A stretch of 64,000 nt of DNA. Source: Eubacterium sp. Lineage in GTDB: Bacteria > Bacillota > Clostridia > Oscillospirales > Acutalibacteraceae. The DNA is taken from positions 31,986-95,985 of the forward strand of contig DVEP01000040.1 in the NCBI GenBank assembly GCA_015655975.1, read 5' to 3'. The position numbers were made by a program, and so were the translations under genes. This document shows, piece after piece, positions 36,701-44,472 of the stretch; the first letter of the stretch is position 1; every line of letters begins with the position of its first letter. The notes below the pieces were generated by a model. The model worked only from the letters and a program-made list of their open reading frames with translations. It made no database searches and was not told the origin of the DNA.

Positions 36701-37201
36701 ATGTTAATCGACCTTGCAAATCTTTTTAACGGCTCAGATGAAACTATAAAAATAGATTATTCTTTCCAAATTGACGATTTGTTTTTAAATTCATTTAACC
36801 CGATAAAAGATAAAATTTTTGTTAAGGGGACTTTTTTTCAAGAAGCCGGCATTGTTCAGTGCAAGTTAAATGTTTCGTTTAATTATGACGGTTTTTGTGA
36901 TAGGTGTGCAGAACCTGTTCACAGAGAAATGTCATTTGAAACAAGCAAAGTTTTTGTTACTCATTTTGAAAATGACAAAGATTTTGAAGACTACATTGTG
37001 ATTGATAATGCTTCACTTGATTTGGACGAGTTTGTTCGCGAGGAAATTTTATTGTTTCTTCCAAACAAAATTTTGTGCAAAGAAAGTTGCAAAGGTTTGT
37101 GTCCAAAGTGCGGCAAAAACTTGAATGACGGTAAATGTGATTGTAAAAAAGATGTTGACCCACGAATGGAAGTCCTTTTACAGTTACTTAACGAAGAATA
37201 A
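36701..37201 (+). CDS. YceD family (DUF177) protein
   Basis: A 166-residue DUF177/YceD protein. It is almost always encoded directly before rpmF, as here, and is linked to 23S rRNA accumulation. It has a FCDRCAEPVH motif near residue 66 and a cysteine-rich end (CKESCKGLCPKCGKN and CDC), probably a zinc site. The ATG at 36701 follows GAGGTG. It lies 37 nt before rpmF. Confidence 0.9.
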   Translation: MLIDLANLFNGSDETIKIDYSFQIDDLFLNSFNPIKDKIFVKGTFFQEAGIVQCKLNVSFNYDGFCDRCAEPVHREMSFETSKVFVTHFENDKDFEDYIVIDNASLDLDEFVREEILLFLPNKILCKESCKGLCPKCGKNLNDGKCDCKKDVDPRMEVLLQLLNEE

Positions 37202-37238
37202 ACTAAGTTAATTTAGTATAATTAAGGAGGAATATACA

Positions 37239-37424
37239 ATGGCAGTACCTGCAAGAAAAACTTCAAAAGCAAGAAAAAATAAGAGAAGATCAAGCGTTTG
37301 GAAGATGGATGCTCCTACACTTGTTAAATGCCCTAAATGTTCTGCATATACAGTGCCTCACAGGGTTTGTGACAACTGCGGTTACTATAACGGCAAAGCT
37401 GTAATAGTTAAAGAAGAAGCATAA
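37239..37424 (+). CDS. rpmF: Ribosomal protein L32
   Basis: A 61-residue large-subunit protein. It has the family start MAVPARKTSKARKNKRRS, and the zinc-type form with CPKC and CDNC knuckles. The presence of the cysteine form is typical of zinc-replete L32. AAGGAGG precedes the start. It is transcribed with the yceD gene and ends at its own terminator. Confidence 0.97.
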   Translation: MAVPARKTSKARKNKRRSSVWKMDAPTLVKCPKCSAYTVPHRVCDNCGYYNGKAVIVKEEA

Positions 37425-37440
37425 TTAAACCTCTTTATGT

Positions 37441-37466
37441 GACGGGCGAGTAAGCCCGTCTTTTTT
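37441..37466 (+). terminator. Intrinsic terminator of rpmF
   Basis: GACGGGC (37441-37447), loop GAGTAA, GCCCGTC (37454-37460), then six T residues. Confidence 0.92.
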
Positions 37467-37492
37467 ATTTCAATACAGGGAAGTGATTTTGT

Positions 37493-38824
37493 ATGTCAAA
37501 ACCAATAGTTGCTATTGTCGGCAGACCGAATGTCGGAAAATCGACTCTGTTTAATAAACTTGTCGGTTCTCGTATCTCGATTGTTGATGATAAACCGGGT
37601 GTTACCCGCGACAGAATTTACGGCGACTGCGAGTGGCTTAACAGAAAATTTTTGTTAGTAGATACAGGCGGTATAGAACCTAAAACAGACGACATTATTT
37701 TAAAACAAATGCGCAGCCAAGCTGAAATAGCTGTTGACACTGCCGATGTAATTATTTTTGTTACGGACTTAAAAAGCGGGGTTGTTGCAACTGACCAAGA
37801 AGTTGCCGCAATGCTTCAAAAAAGCGGAAAGCCTATTGTTTTGTGCGTTAACAAATGCGACACTATCGGCGCCCCTGAACCCGAATTCTATGAGTTTTAC
37901 AATTTAGGTATAGGAGAACCGTTTGCTGTTTCTGCAAACCACGGGCACGGCACAGGCGACCTTTTAGACGAAGTTTTAAAATACCTTCCTGAAGATACAG
38001 AAGATGAAGAAGACGACGATGTAGTGAGGGTTGCAGTCATAGGCAAACCAAACGCCGGAAAATCTTCTTTGATAAACAAAATGTGCGGCGAAAACAGAAT
38101 GATTGTTTCTGATATTGCCGGAACCACAAGAGATTCAACAGACACTTTGATTGAAAATGAGCACGGTAAATTTGTTTTCATTGATACAGCAGGTATAAGA
38201 AGAAAAAGCAAAGTGGTTGATTCTATTGAAAAATATTCAATAATAAGAGCAAGAATGGCTGTTGAACGGGCTACCGTATGTGTAATTATGATTGATGCGA
38301 CAGAGGGTTTCACGGAACAAGACTCAAAAGTAGCGGGAATTGCCTGCGAAAACGGTAAAGCCTGTATCATAGCAGTTAACAAATGGGACGCAGTCGAAAA
38401 AGACGGTAAAACAATGGATGAGTTCAGAAAAAAACTGATGAACGATTTTAGTTTTATGAGTTATGCTCCTATTATTTTCATATCTGCTAAAACAGGTCAG
38501 AGAATTGACCGTTTGTTCAGTTTAATCAAGTCTGTTGACAATCAAAATTCAATGAGAATTTCAACAGGCAAATTAAACGATATTTTATCTCACGCTACTG
38601 CGAGAGTTCAGCCTCCGACGGATAAAGGAAAAAGACTGAAAATATACTATATGACTCAGGCGTCAACAAGACCGCCTACTTTTGTATTTTTCGTAAATCG
38701 CGCAGACCTTTTTCACTTTTCATACCAACGATACCTTGAAAATCAAATTCGTGAAGTTTTTGGTTTGGAAGGTACACCGGTAAGAATTATAGTTCGTGAA
38801 AGAGGGGACGGTAAAACAAAATGA
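37493..38824 (+). CDS. der: Ribosome biogenesis GTPase Der
   Basis: A 443-residue double-domain GTPase needed for 50S assembly. G domain 1 has GRPNVGKSTLFN, DTGGIEP and NKCD. G domain 2 has GKPNAGKSSLINK, DTAGIRRK and NKWD. A C-terminal KH-like domain contains PPTFVFFVNRADLFHFSYQRYLEN. Its stop overlaps the plsY start (ATGA), an arrangement common in Firmicutes. Confidence 0.96.
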   Translation: MSKPIVAIVGRPNVGKSTLFNKLVGSRISIVDDKPGVTRDRIYGDCEWLNRKFLLVDTGGIEPKTDDIILKQMRSQAEIAVDTADVIIFVTDLKSGVVATDQEVAAMLQKSGKPIVLCVNKCDTIGAPEPEFYEFYNLGIGEPFAVSANHGHGTGDLLDEVLKYLPEDTEDEEDDDVVRVAVIGKPNAGKSSLINKMCGENRMIVSDIAGTTRDSTDTLIENEHGKFVFIDTAGIRRKSKVVDSIEKYSIIRARMAVERATVCVIMIDATEGFTEQDSKVAGIACENGKACIIAVNKWDAVEKDGKTMDEFRKKLMNDFSFMSYAPIIFISAKTGQRIDRLFSLIKSVDNQNSMRISTGKLNDILSHATARVQPPTDKGKRLKIYYMTQASTRPPTFVFFVNRADLFHFSYQRYLENQIREVFGLEGTPVRIIVRERGDGKTK

Positions 38825-39465
38825 TTAATTCAAGTTTAGTTTTTTCTTCAATTTTAATTGCGATTATATCTTATTTGCTCGGCAGTGTTAATTTTTCAAT
38901 CATTTTAAGTCGTAAGATTGAAAATAAAGACATCAGAGAATCGGGCAGCGGAAATGCAGGCTCTACAAATATGCTTCGCACTTACGGCAAAGGAATTGCT
39001 GTTGCAACGATGGTAGGAGATATGCTTAAAGTTGCTGTTGCAATCGGTATTGCTCATTTAATTTTCGGTAATGAAATATATAATGAAAACGAAATATTGA
39101 TTAAATCATTTGCAGGATTTTTTTGTGTTTTAGGCCACATCTTTCCGCTGTTTTTTAAATTTAAGGGCGGAAAAGGTGTTGCTACTGCAGGCGGTATGGT
39201 TTTGTTGATTGACTGGCGAATAGGTCTCATTCTGCTTGCAATCTTTTTAATTACTGTTGCCGTTACAAGATGGGTTTCTCTCGGTTCAATAATTATGGCT
39301 GTAATGTATCCTGTGCTTACATACTTTTTCTATAAAGATTTTACGCTTACCGTTATTGCAGTTGTTTTTGCTGTAATAATAATATATAAGCACAAAAGCA
39401 ATATTAAAAAAATAGCAAACGGCACAGAAAACAAACTGTCTTTTGACAAAAAAAGCAAAAATTAA
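38821..39465 (+). CDS. plsY: Glycerol-3-phosphate acyltransferase PlsY
   Basis: A 214-residue integral membrane enzyme that transfers the acyl group from acyl phosphate to glycerol 3-phosphate, the first step of phospholipid synthesis. Conserved loops are LLGSVNFSIILSR with the following DIRESGSGNAGSTNM, HIFPLFFKFKGGKGVAT and WVSLGSI. About five membrane spans are visible. It is coupled to der. Confidence 0.95.
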   Translation: MINSSLVFSSILIAIISYLLGSVNFSIILSRKIENKDIRESGSGNAGSTNMLRTYGKGIAVATMVGDMLKVAVAIGIAHLIFGNEIYNENEILIKSFAGFFCVLGHIFPLFFKFKGGKGVATAGGMVLLIDWRIGLILLAIFLITVAVTRWVSLGSIIMAVMYPVLTYFFYKDFTLTVIAVVFAVIIIYKHKSNIKKIANGTENKLSFDKKSKN

Positions 39466-39471
39466 ATTTGT

Positions 39472-39513
39472 AAAAAAGACTTCCTTGATTAAAATCATAG
39501 GAAGTCTTTTTTT
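39472..39513. terminator. Bidirectional terminator between plsY and the ABC-F gene
   Basis: AAAAAAGACTTCCT (39472-39485) pairs with AGGAAGTCTTTTTT (39499-39512). An inner TGAT/ATCA extends the stem. A and T tracts on the two sides serve both converging genes. Confidence 0.88.
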
Positions 39514-40978
39514 ATAATCTTACAATTTTTGTGGATATTGCATCTCTGAAAGCAATATCGTGTTCTACTAAAATCATTGTCGGTGAAAACTCTTTTATAA
39601 GTTGTTCAATCTGTATCCGAGAATAAATGTCGATATAATTAAGAGGCTCATCCCATACATATATATGTGCTTTTTCACAAAGACTTTTTGCGATTAAAAC
39701 CTTTTTCTTTTGACCCGATGAAAAATCTTTCATATCCTTTTCAAATTGAACTTTCTCAAAATCCATTTTTCTGAGTATTGCTTTAAACAGACTTTCATCA
39801 AGATTATTGTCTTCGGCAAAATCCGATAATGTTCCTGTTAAATACGAGGTATCCTGCGGCACATAGGAAATCACAAGACCGGAACCTATTGTTACCGTAC
39901 CTGTATGCTCTATAGGATAATTTAACAGAAGTTTAAGCAGACTGCTTTTTCCGCTGCCGTTTTTTCCGTCTATAATAACACGGTCTCCGCACTTTATGCT
40001 AAATGTTGTCGGTTGACAAATACGACAGTCATCATAAATAACAGATACATCAGAAAATGATATAAGTGTATCGGAATGATAGTCAAGCGATTGTATCTTC
40101 AGTGTATCAACCGTTTCTGTATTTTTAAGCAATTTCGATTTTTGTTCAAGTGCTTTTTTCTGTCTTGATTCGATTGCTTTTGAACGCTTCATCATTTTAG
40201 AGGCTTTATGTCCTATAAAACCTCTGTCAACAGGACCTTTGCCGTATTTTGACGATTCCGTTTTATATGACCATGCAGCAGAAGATTCAGCAGATTTTTT
40301 TAACCGAATTATATCTTTTTTCAGTTTTTCATTTTGTGCTGATTCAAATTCTTGCTGTTTTTCAAAATTTGTCATCCAAGATGAAAAATTACCGTTTTGT
40401 ATTTTTATATCGGTTCTATTAATTGACAGTATGTGGTCAACACACCCGTCCAAAAATTGACGGTCATGTGATACCAATATAAATCCTTTCTTTTTTTCTA
40501 AATATTCAGATACTTTTTTACGGGCAGTTGCGTCCAAATGATTTGTAGGCTCGTCAATAAGCAAAAAATGTCCCTCATTCAAAAAGAGTGCGGCAAGTAA
40601 AACTTTTGTCTGTTCGCCGTTTGAAAGTGTTTCAAATGCCCGCCACAACACATCTGATTTAACATCAAGATATGATAATTCTCTCATTAATTCCCACTCC
40701 GCCGCTGTAGGGCAAACTTCGTTTAATATGTCTATTGTCATCTGTTTTTTATCATCAACAATGTACGGGAAATAATCAAACAGTACAGAACTGATAATTT
40801 TACCGCTGTATTCATACTTTTCAAGCAAAAGATTCAGCAAGGTTGTTTTACCTCTTCCGTTTCTTCCTACAAGACCAACCTTCCAATCTGTATCAATTTT
40901 GAAATTAACATTATCAAAAACAGTATCATAACTTGACGGATATGAAAAAGTAAGATTTTCCACTTTAATCATTGACAT
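39512..40978 (-). CDS. Lsa-type ABC-F ribosomal protection protein
   Basis: A 488-residue antibiotic-resistance ABC-F protein. It has two ATPase domains joined by a linker and no membrane segment. Domain 1 has GRNGRGKTT, signature LSNGEQTKVLLA and LLIDEPTNHLD; domain 2 has GKNGSGKSS, FSSGQKKK and a Walker B VWDEPLNYID. The linker with GHKASKMMKRSKAIESRQKK closely matches Lsa proteins, especially Lsa(E)-like. Such proteins dislodge lincosamides, pleuromutilins and streptogramin A from the ribosome. I choose ATG 40978, nine bases after AGGAGG; the ATG at 40987 touches that site. Expression is very likely controlled by the leader at 41,011-41,219. The spectrum is inferred from family likeness. 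Confidence 0.9.
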   Translation of the reverse strand: MSMIKVENLTFSYPSSYDTVFDNVNFKIDTDWKVGLVGRNGRGKTTLLNLLLEKYEYSGKIISSVLFDYFPYIVDDKKQMTIDILNEVCPTAAEWELMRELSYLDVKSDVLWRAFETLSNGEQTKVLLAALFLNEGHFLLIDEPTNHLDATARKKVSEYLEKKKGFILVSHDRQFLDGCVDHILSINRTDIKIQNGNFSSWMTNFEKQQEFESAQNEKLKKDIIRLKKSAESSAAWSYKTESSKYGKGPVDRGFIGHKASKMMKRSKAIESRQKKALEQKSKLLKNTETVDTLKIQSLDYHSDTLISFSDVSVIYDDCRICQPTTFSIKCGDRVIIDGKNGSGKSSLLKLLLNYPIEHTGTVTIGSGLVISYVPQDTSYLTGTLSDFAEDNNLDESLFKAILRKMDFEKVQFEKDMKDFSSGQKKKVLIAKSLCEKAHIYVWDEPLNYIDIYSRIQIEQLIKEFSPTMILVEHDIAFRDAISTKIVRL

Positions 40979-41010
40979 AATATTCATCCTCCTTGCTTAG
41001 AATTTATAAT

Positions 41011-41045
41011 TAAAAAGAGCTGCAAGAAAGTAACTCTTGCAGCTC
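41011..41045 (-). terminator. Leader terminator (attenuator) of the lsa-type gene
   Basis: On the minus strand GAGCTGCAAGA (41045-41035) and TCTTGCAGCTC (41027-41017) form an 11-bp perfect stem with a 7-nt loop, followed by TTTTT. It sits about 33 nt upstream of the start codon, so it would end transcription before the gene unless disrupted. Confidence 0.9.
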
Positions 41046-41169
41046 AAAATAACATAATAAATCACTTTGCAAAGTGATGATAAACAGTTATATATAGTGA
41101 GTGAAAAGATTTTTACTTTCTTGCAATAGATACAATAATACCGTAAATATAGAATTATTGTATATTATT

Positions 41170-41193
41170 TTATCTGCAAGAAAATTTAAACAT
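41170..41193 (-). CDS. 7-aa leader peptide MFKFSCR
   Basis: ATG-TTT-AAA-TTT-TCT-TGC-AGA-TAA, preceded by AAAGAGGTG with about five bases of spacing, a better ribosome site than many full genes here. The last codons and stop form the first arm of hairpin 1 (TTTCTTGCA), the arrangement expected of a drug-sensing leader ORF. Confidence 0.7.
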   Translation of the reverse strand: MFKFSCR

Positions 41194-41225
41194 CTTTTCA
41201 CCTCTTTACTTTTATTAACTTAATC

Positions 41226-41254
41226 ATTTTAACATAGTTTTTCAAAAAAAGCAA
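41226..41254 (-). promoter_or_regulatory. Promoter of the lsa-type leader
   Basis: On the minus strand, TTGCTT (41254-41249), a 17-nt spacer, TAAAAT (41231-41226). The start site near 41219 places the leader ORF's ribosome site about 13 nt into the RNA. Confidence 0.6.
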
Positions 41255-41289
41255 GAAAACAGTGCAAAGTATTCAGCACAATATAAACA

Positions 41290-41305
41290 CCGTTAAAATC
41301 AACGG
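41290..41305 (-). terminator. Weak hairpin after the hydroxyacid dehydrogenase gene
   Basis: CCGTT and AACGG flank a short AT loop, 10 bases beyond the dehydrogenase stop on the minus strand. The following TGTTTATATT is only a poor T tract, so termination here may be inefficient. Confidence 0.3.
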
Positions 41306-41314
41306 AATTATTCT

Positions 41315-42271
41315 TTAATTTACAACATTTTGAGGATTTCCGTCTAAATAATGTTTAATATTGTCGTCTAATATTCCTAAAAGTCTTTTTCTTGTTTCAT
41401 ATGCTGCCCATGCAATATGCGGTGTTATAAAGCAATTTTTTGCACTGAGCAACGGGTTGTTTGCATTGCTCGGTTCTTCCCTTAAAACATCAAGACCTGC
41501 CGCTGCAATTCTGCCGTTGTTTAATGCGTCCGCAAGAGCCTGTTCATCAATCACAGGTCCTCTTGATGTGTTGATGATAATTGCAGATTTTTTCATTTTA
41601 GATATTGTTTCTTCATTAATTAAATTTTCAGTTTCAGGTGTCAAAGGACAATGACACGAAATAATATCAGAGTTTTTAATAAGTTCGTCAAGTGAAACAA
41701 ATTTCACTGTTTTTAAGTTACCTTTTTCTTTAGGTCTCGGGGCATAAGCAAGAACATTCATTCCGAACGCTTCAGCTATTTCTGCAACTTTTCTGCCGAT
41801 TGCTCCGAAGCCTATAATTCCTATTGTTTTTGACGCAAGTTCAAATATATTAGATTTGGTAAAACAAAAATCGGGGCAAGATGTCCATTCGCCGTTTTTC
41901 ACTGCGTTGTTGTGCAATGCTACATTGTCGGCAATTTCAAGTATGAAAGCAAAAACAAGCTGCGCCACACCGTTGGTAGAGTAGGACGGAATATTGCAAA
42001 CGGTAATACCGAGTTCCTTTGCGGCTTTGCAATCTACAACATTGTAGCCTGTTGACTGTAAACCTATATACTTTAGTTTTGGCAAATTTTTCAAAATTTC
42101 TTTTGTTATAACAGTTTTATTAATTATAAGTATTTCGGCGTCTTTCGACCGCTCAATAATTTGTTCCGGCAGTGTTCTGTCGTAGATTGTAACATCCCCG
42201 TATTTTTTTAGAAATTCCCAAGATAAATCTCCCGGGTTTGTTGTATAAGAATCAAGATTTACTATTTTCAT
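41315..42271 (-). CDS. D-2-hydroxyacid dehydrogenase
   Basis: A 318-residue NAD-dependent D-2-hydroxyacid dehydrogenase, nearest in look to hydroxypyruvate reductase/glycerate dehydrogenase. The Rossmann motif GIIGFGAIGRKVAEIA is at about residues 150-165. Catalytic Arg is in NTSRGPVID, Glu in the LREEPSN segment, and His in FITPHIAWA. The substrate (hydroxypyruvate, glyoxylate or another 2-keto acid) cannot be read from sequence. AGGAGTG precedes the ATG. It is transcribed alone and stands upstream of, and in the same direction as, the lsa leader. Confidence 0.9.
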   Translation of the reverse strand: MKIVNLDSYTTNPGDLSWEFLKKYGDVTIYDRTLPEQIIERSKDAEILIINKTVITKEILKNLPKLKYIGLQSTGYNVVDCKAAKELGITVCNIPSYSTNGVAQLVFAFILEIADNVALHNNAVKNGEWTSCPDFCFTKSNIFELASKTIGIIGFGAIGRKVAEIAEAFGMNVLAYAPRPKEKGNLKTVKFVSLDELIKNSDIISCHCPLTPETENLINEETISKMKKSAIIINTSRGPVIDEQALADALNNGRIAAAGLDVLREEPSNANNPLLSAKNCFITPHIAWAAYETRKRLLGILDDNIKHYLDGNPQNVVN

Positions 42272-42327
42272 AATATCACTCCTTAGTGTAAATTATATCT
42301 CTATATTTAAAAAAAATCAACAAATTG

Positions 42328-42356
42328 TTGTTTAGTTGATAATATTATTATATAAT
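42328..42356 (+). promoter_or_regulatory. Probable promoter of the amidase-radA unit
   Basis: TTGTTT at 42328-42333, 17 bases, TATAAT at 42351-42356. The surrounding gap between the divergent genes (42,272-42,384) is short and AT-rich. Confidence 0.55.
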
Positions 42357-42384
42357 AAACTCATATAATTACTTGGTGATTATT

Positions 42385-43083
42385 TTGAAAAAATTTAAAA
42401 GTATAGTTATAATATTAGTTTTTTCTTTTATAATATGCTGTGTAATAAACTATACCGCGCAAAATGCTCTGCAAGCCTCAAATACAGCGTTTAACAATTA
42501 TTATACATTTGTTATTGACGCAGGACACGGAGGAAAAGACGCTGGCACAATTGCAAATGACGGAACTCTTGAAAAAAATATCAATTTAGATATTTCAAAA
42601 TCACTTTACGATTATTTAAGCGTGATGGGAATAAATTGCAAAATGATCAGAAACGGCGATTATGAGTTTTATAAGCAAGGTGAAGAAAGAAATCGCTCCG
42701 ATTTATATAATCGTCTTGACTATGTTAATTCGGTAAACAATTCGGCGCTTATCTCAATTCATCAAAATCATTTTGAAGACACGAGAGAGTGGGGAATGCA
42801 GGTCTTTTTTTCTCCGAATGATGAAAAGAGCAATAAACTTGCAGACTGTATTCAAAACAAAAACAAAACATTTTTGCAGCCCGACAATCAAAGAATAACA
42901 AAAAAAAGTACAGACAGTTTGTATATACTTTATAAAGCGTCTGTTCCGTCTGTAATGGTTGAGTGCGGTTTTATGAGCAACTATGAAGAAAATGAAAAAT
43001 TAAAGAATAAAGAGTATCAAAACAAAATAGCGTATATCATTACGCTTGGAATTTTTGAATGGGGAGTACAAATTGGCAAATAA
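42385..43083 (+). CDS. N-acetylmuramoyl-L-alanine amidase, CwlD-like
   Basis: A 232-residue Amidase_3 enzyme that cuts the bond between MurNAc and L-Ala. A single N-terminal hydrophobic segment (residues 4-22) exports or anchors it. Zinc ligands are His in IDAGHGGKDAG, a Glu in TLEKNINLD and His in SIHQNHFED; the catalytic Glu is in MVECGFMSN. Length and layout resemble B. subtilis CwlD, which makes cortex muramic lactam, but a vegetative role is also possible. I start at TTG 42385, after a GGTGAT site; a TTG four codons earlier (42373) is less well placed. It overlaps radA by 11 bases. Confidence 0.85.
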   Translation: MKKFKSIVIILVFSFIICCVINYTAQNALQASNTAFNNYYTFVIDAGHGGKDAGTIANDGTLEKNINLDISKSLYDYLSVMGINCKMIRNGDYEFYKQGEERNRSDLYNRLDYVNSVNNSALISIHQNHFEDTREWGMQVFFSPNDEKSNKLADCIQNKNKTFLQPDNQRITKKSTDSLYILYKASVPSVMVECGFMSNYEENEKLKNKEYQNKIAYIITLGIFEWGVQIGK

Positions 43084-44428
43084 AGTAAAAAGCATATATG
43101 TATGCAGTGAATGCGGATATGAAAGCGTTAAATGGTACGGAAAATGTCCCGGTTGCAATGAATGGAACACCATGAATGAAGAAATCAAGACAAATATTAA
43201 AAACAGTACGAAATTACCTGTTTCGCCCGTTTTAAATATAAATGATATTGTAAGCGAAGAAAAAGAAAGAATTAAAACAGGAATAAAAGAGTTTGACAGG
43301 GTGCTCGGCGGCGGAATAGTGGGCGGAAGTCTGACGCTTTTAAGCGGCGACCCGGGTATAGGTAAATCTACAATACTGTTGCAAGTATGCAACAATATAG
43401 GTCAAAACGGAAAAATTCTTTATGTAAGCGGTGAAGAATCGGCAAATCAAATCAAACTCAGAGCTCAAAGATTGGGAGTTACAACAAACAATTTGTTTAT
43501 TTTACCCCAAACCGATGTCGGAGTAATAATTCAAACTATCAAAGATGAAAAGCCTGCTATTGCAATTATAGACTCAATTCAAACAATGGTTTACGATGAA
43601 GTATCTTCGTCAGCGGGCAGTATAACTCAAGTGCGTGAATCTACAAATTTATTTATGCACACTGCCAAAAGTTTGAATATACCTATTTTTATAGTCGGGC
43701 ATGTAAATAAAGACGGGGCTATTGCAGGTCCTAAAGTTCTTGAACATATTGTTGATACTGTTCTTTATTTTGAAGGCGAGAGAAACTACTCCTACAGAAT
43801 TTTAAGAACTGTTAAAAACCGTTTTGGTTCAACAAATGAAATAGGCGTTTTTGAAATGGTTGAAAACGGCTTGAAGGAAGTCGAAAATCCATCGCTGATG
43901 ATGTTGTCGGGCAGACCTAAAAATACAAGCGGTACCTGTGTGGCGTGCATAATGGAAGGCTCTAGACCGATTTTGGCAGAGGTTCAAGGTCTTGTTACGG
44001 CAACAGGTTTCGGAACTCCGAGAAGAATGAGTACGGGATTTGACTACAACAGAATGAATATGTTAATTGCAGTATTAGAAAAAAGAGCAGGGTACTTTTT
44101 TAATAGTATGGACAGTTATATTAATATTGTAGGCGGTTTAAAATTGGACGAGCCGGCCGCTGACTTAACGGTAGCGCTCGCCTTGGTATCTTCATTAAAA
44201 GACCAGGCCGTTAAAGAAAATGTCATAGCGTTTGGAGAAATTGGTCTTGCAGGCGAAATTCGTGCAGTAAACAACTGTGAACAAAGAGTCAACGAAGCTA
44301 TACGCTTGGGGTTTGATACTTGTGTAATTCCGTTTCACAATTACAAATCTCTGTCAAATGAAATAAAGAAAAATGCAGATATTATTCCTGTCAGAACTAT
44401 AAGAGACGCTTTCAATGCGTCGATATAA
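43073..44428 (+). CDS. radA: DNA repair ATPase RadA/Sms
   Basis: A 451-residue branch-migration helicase in recombinational repair. The N-terminal zinc finger has CSECGYESVKW and CPGC. Walker A is SGDPGIGKST, and the RadA-specific KNRFGSTNEIG motif follows. The C-terminal Lon-like domain begins near residue 290. I start at TTG 43073, with GGGGAG seven bases upstream, giving MANKVKSIYVCSECG as in the family. The in-frame TTG at 43046 would add nine residues lying inside the amidase gene. A bidirectional terminator follows. Confidence 0.94.
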   Translation: MANKVKSIYVCSECGYESVKWYGKCPGCNEWNTMNEEIKTNIKNSTKLPVSPVLNINDIVSEEKERIKTGIKEFDRVLGGGIVGGSLTLLSGDPGIGKSTILLQVCNNIGQNGKILYVSGEESANQIKLRAQRLGVTTNNLFILPQTDVGVIIQTIKDEKPAIAIIDSIQTMVYDEVSSSAGSITQVRESTNLFMHTAKSLNIPIFIVGHVNKDGAIAGPKVLEHIVDTVLYFEGERNYSYRILRTVKNRFGSTNEIGVFEMVENGLKEVENPSLMMLSGRPKNTSGTCVACIMEGSRPILAEVQGLVTATGFGTPRRMSTGFDYNRMNMLIAVLEKRAGYFFNSMDSYINIVGGLKLDEPAADLTVALALVSSLKDQAVKENVIAFGEIGLAGEIRAVNNCEQRVNEAIRLGFDTCVIPFHNYKSLSNEIKKNADIIPVRTIRDAFNASI

Positions 44429-44430
44429 AC

Positions 44431-44472
44431 AATAACGCCCCGAGATGTTTAAAACATCTCAGGGCGTTATTT
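44431..44472. terminator. Bidirectional terminator between radA and the GH18-like gene
   Basis: AATAACGCCC with GAGATGTTT (44431-44450) is mirrored by AAACATCTC with GGGCGTTATT, giving a stem of about 19 bp with one mismatch. It serves both converging genes. Confidence 0.9.

Larger units (their letters stand above)
41011..41219 (-). promoter_or_regulatory. Ribosome-mediated attenuator leader of the lsa-type gene
   Basis: Reading the minus strand, the leader holds: a 7-codon ORF (41193-41170); hairpin 1, whose arms TTTCTTGCA (41183-41175) and TGCAAGAAA (41125-41117) are 9 bp with an inner 10-bp stem (41163-41154 with 41139-41130); a palindrome (41078-41061); and the terminator. The 3' arm of hairpin 1 continues as TGCAAGAAAGTAA (41125-41113), exactly complementary for 13 bases to TTACTTTCTTGCA in the terminator loop and second arm (41033-41021). 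A ribosome stalled on the small ORF would cover hairpin 1's first arm, free the antiterminator and open the gene. These pairings are read directly; the drug response is inferred from known ARE ABC-F leaders. Confidence 0.82.

Noticed and set aside
40979..40987. ATG at 40987 as start of the ABC-F gene
   Set aside because: It directly touches the AGGAGG site, leaving no spacing; ATG 40978 has nine bases of spacing and gives the family N terminus.
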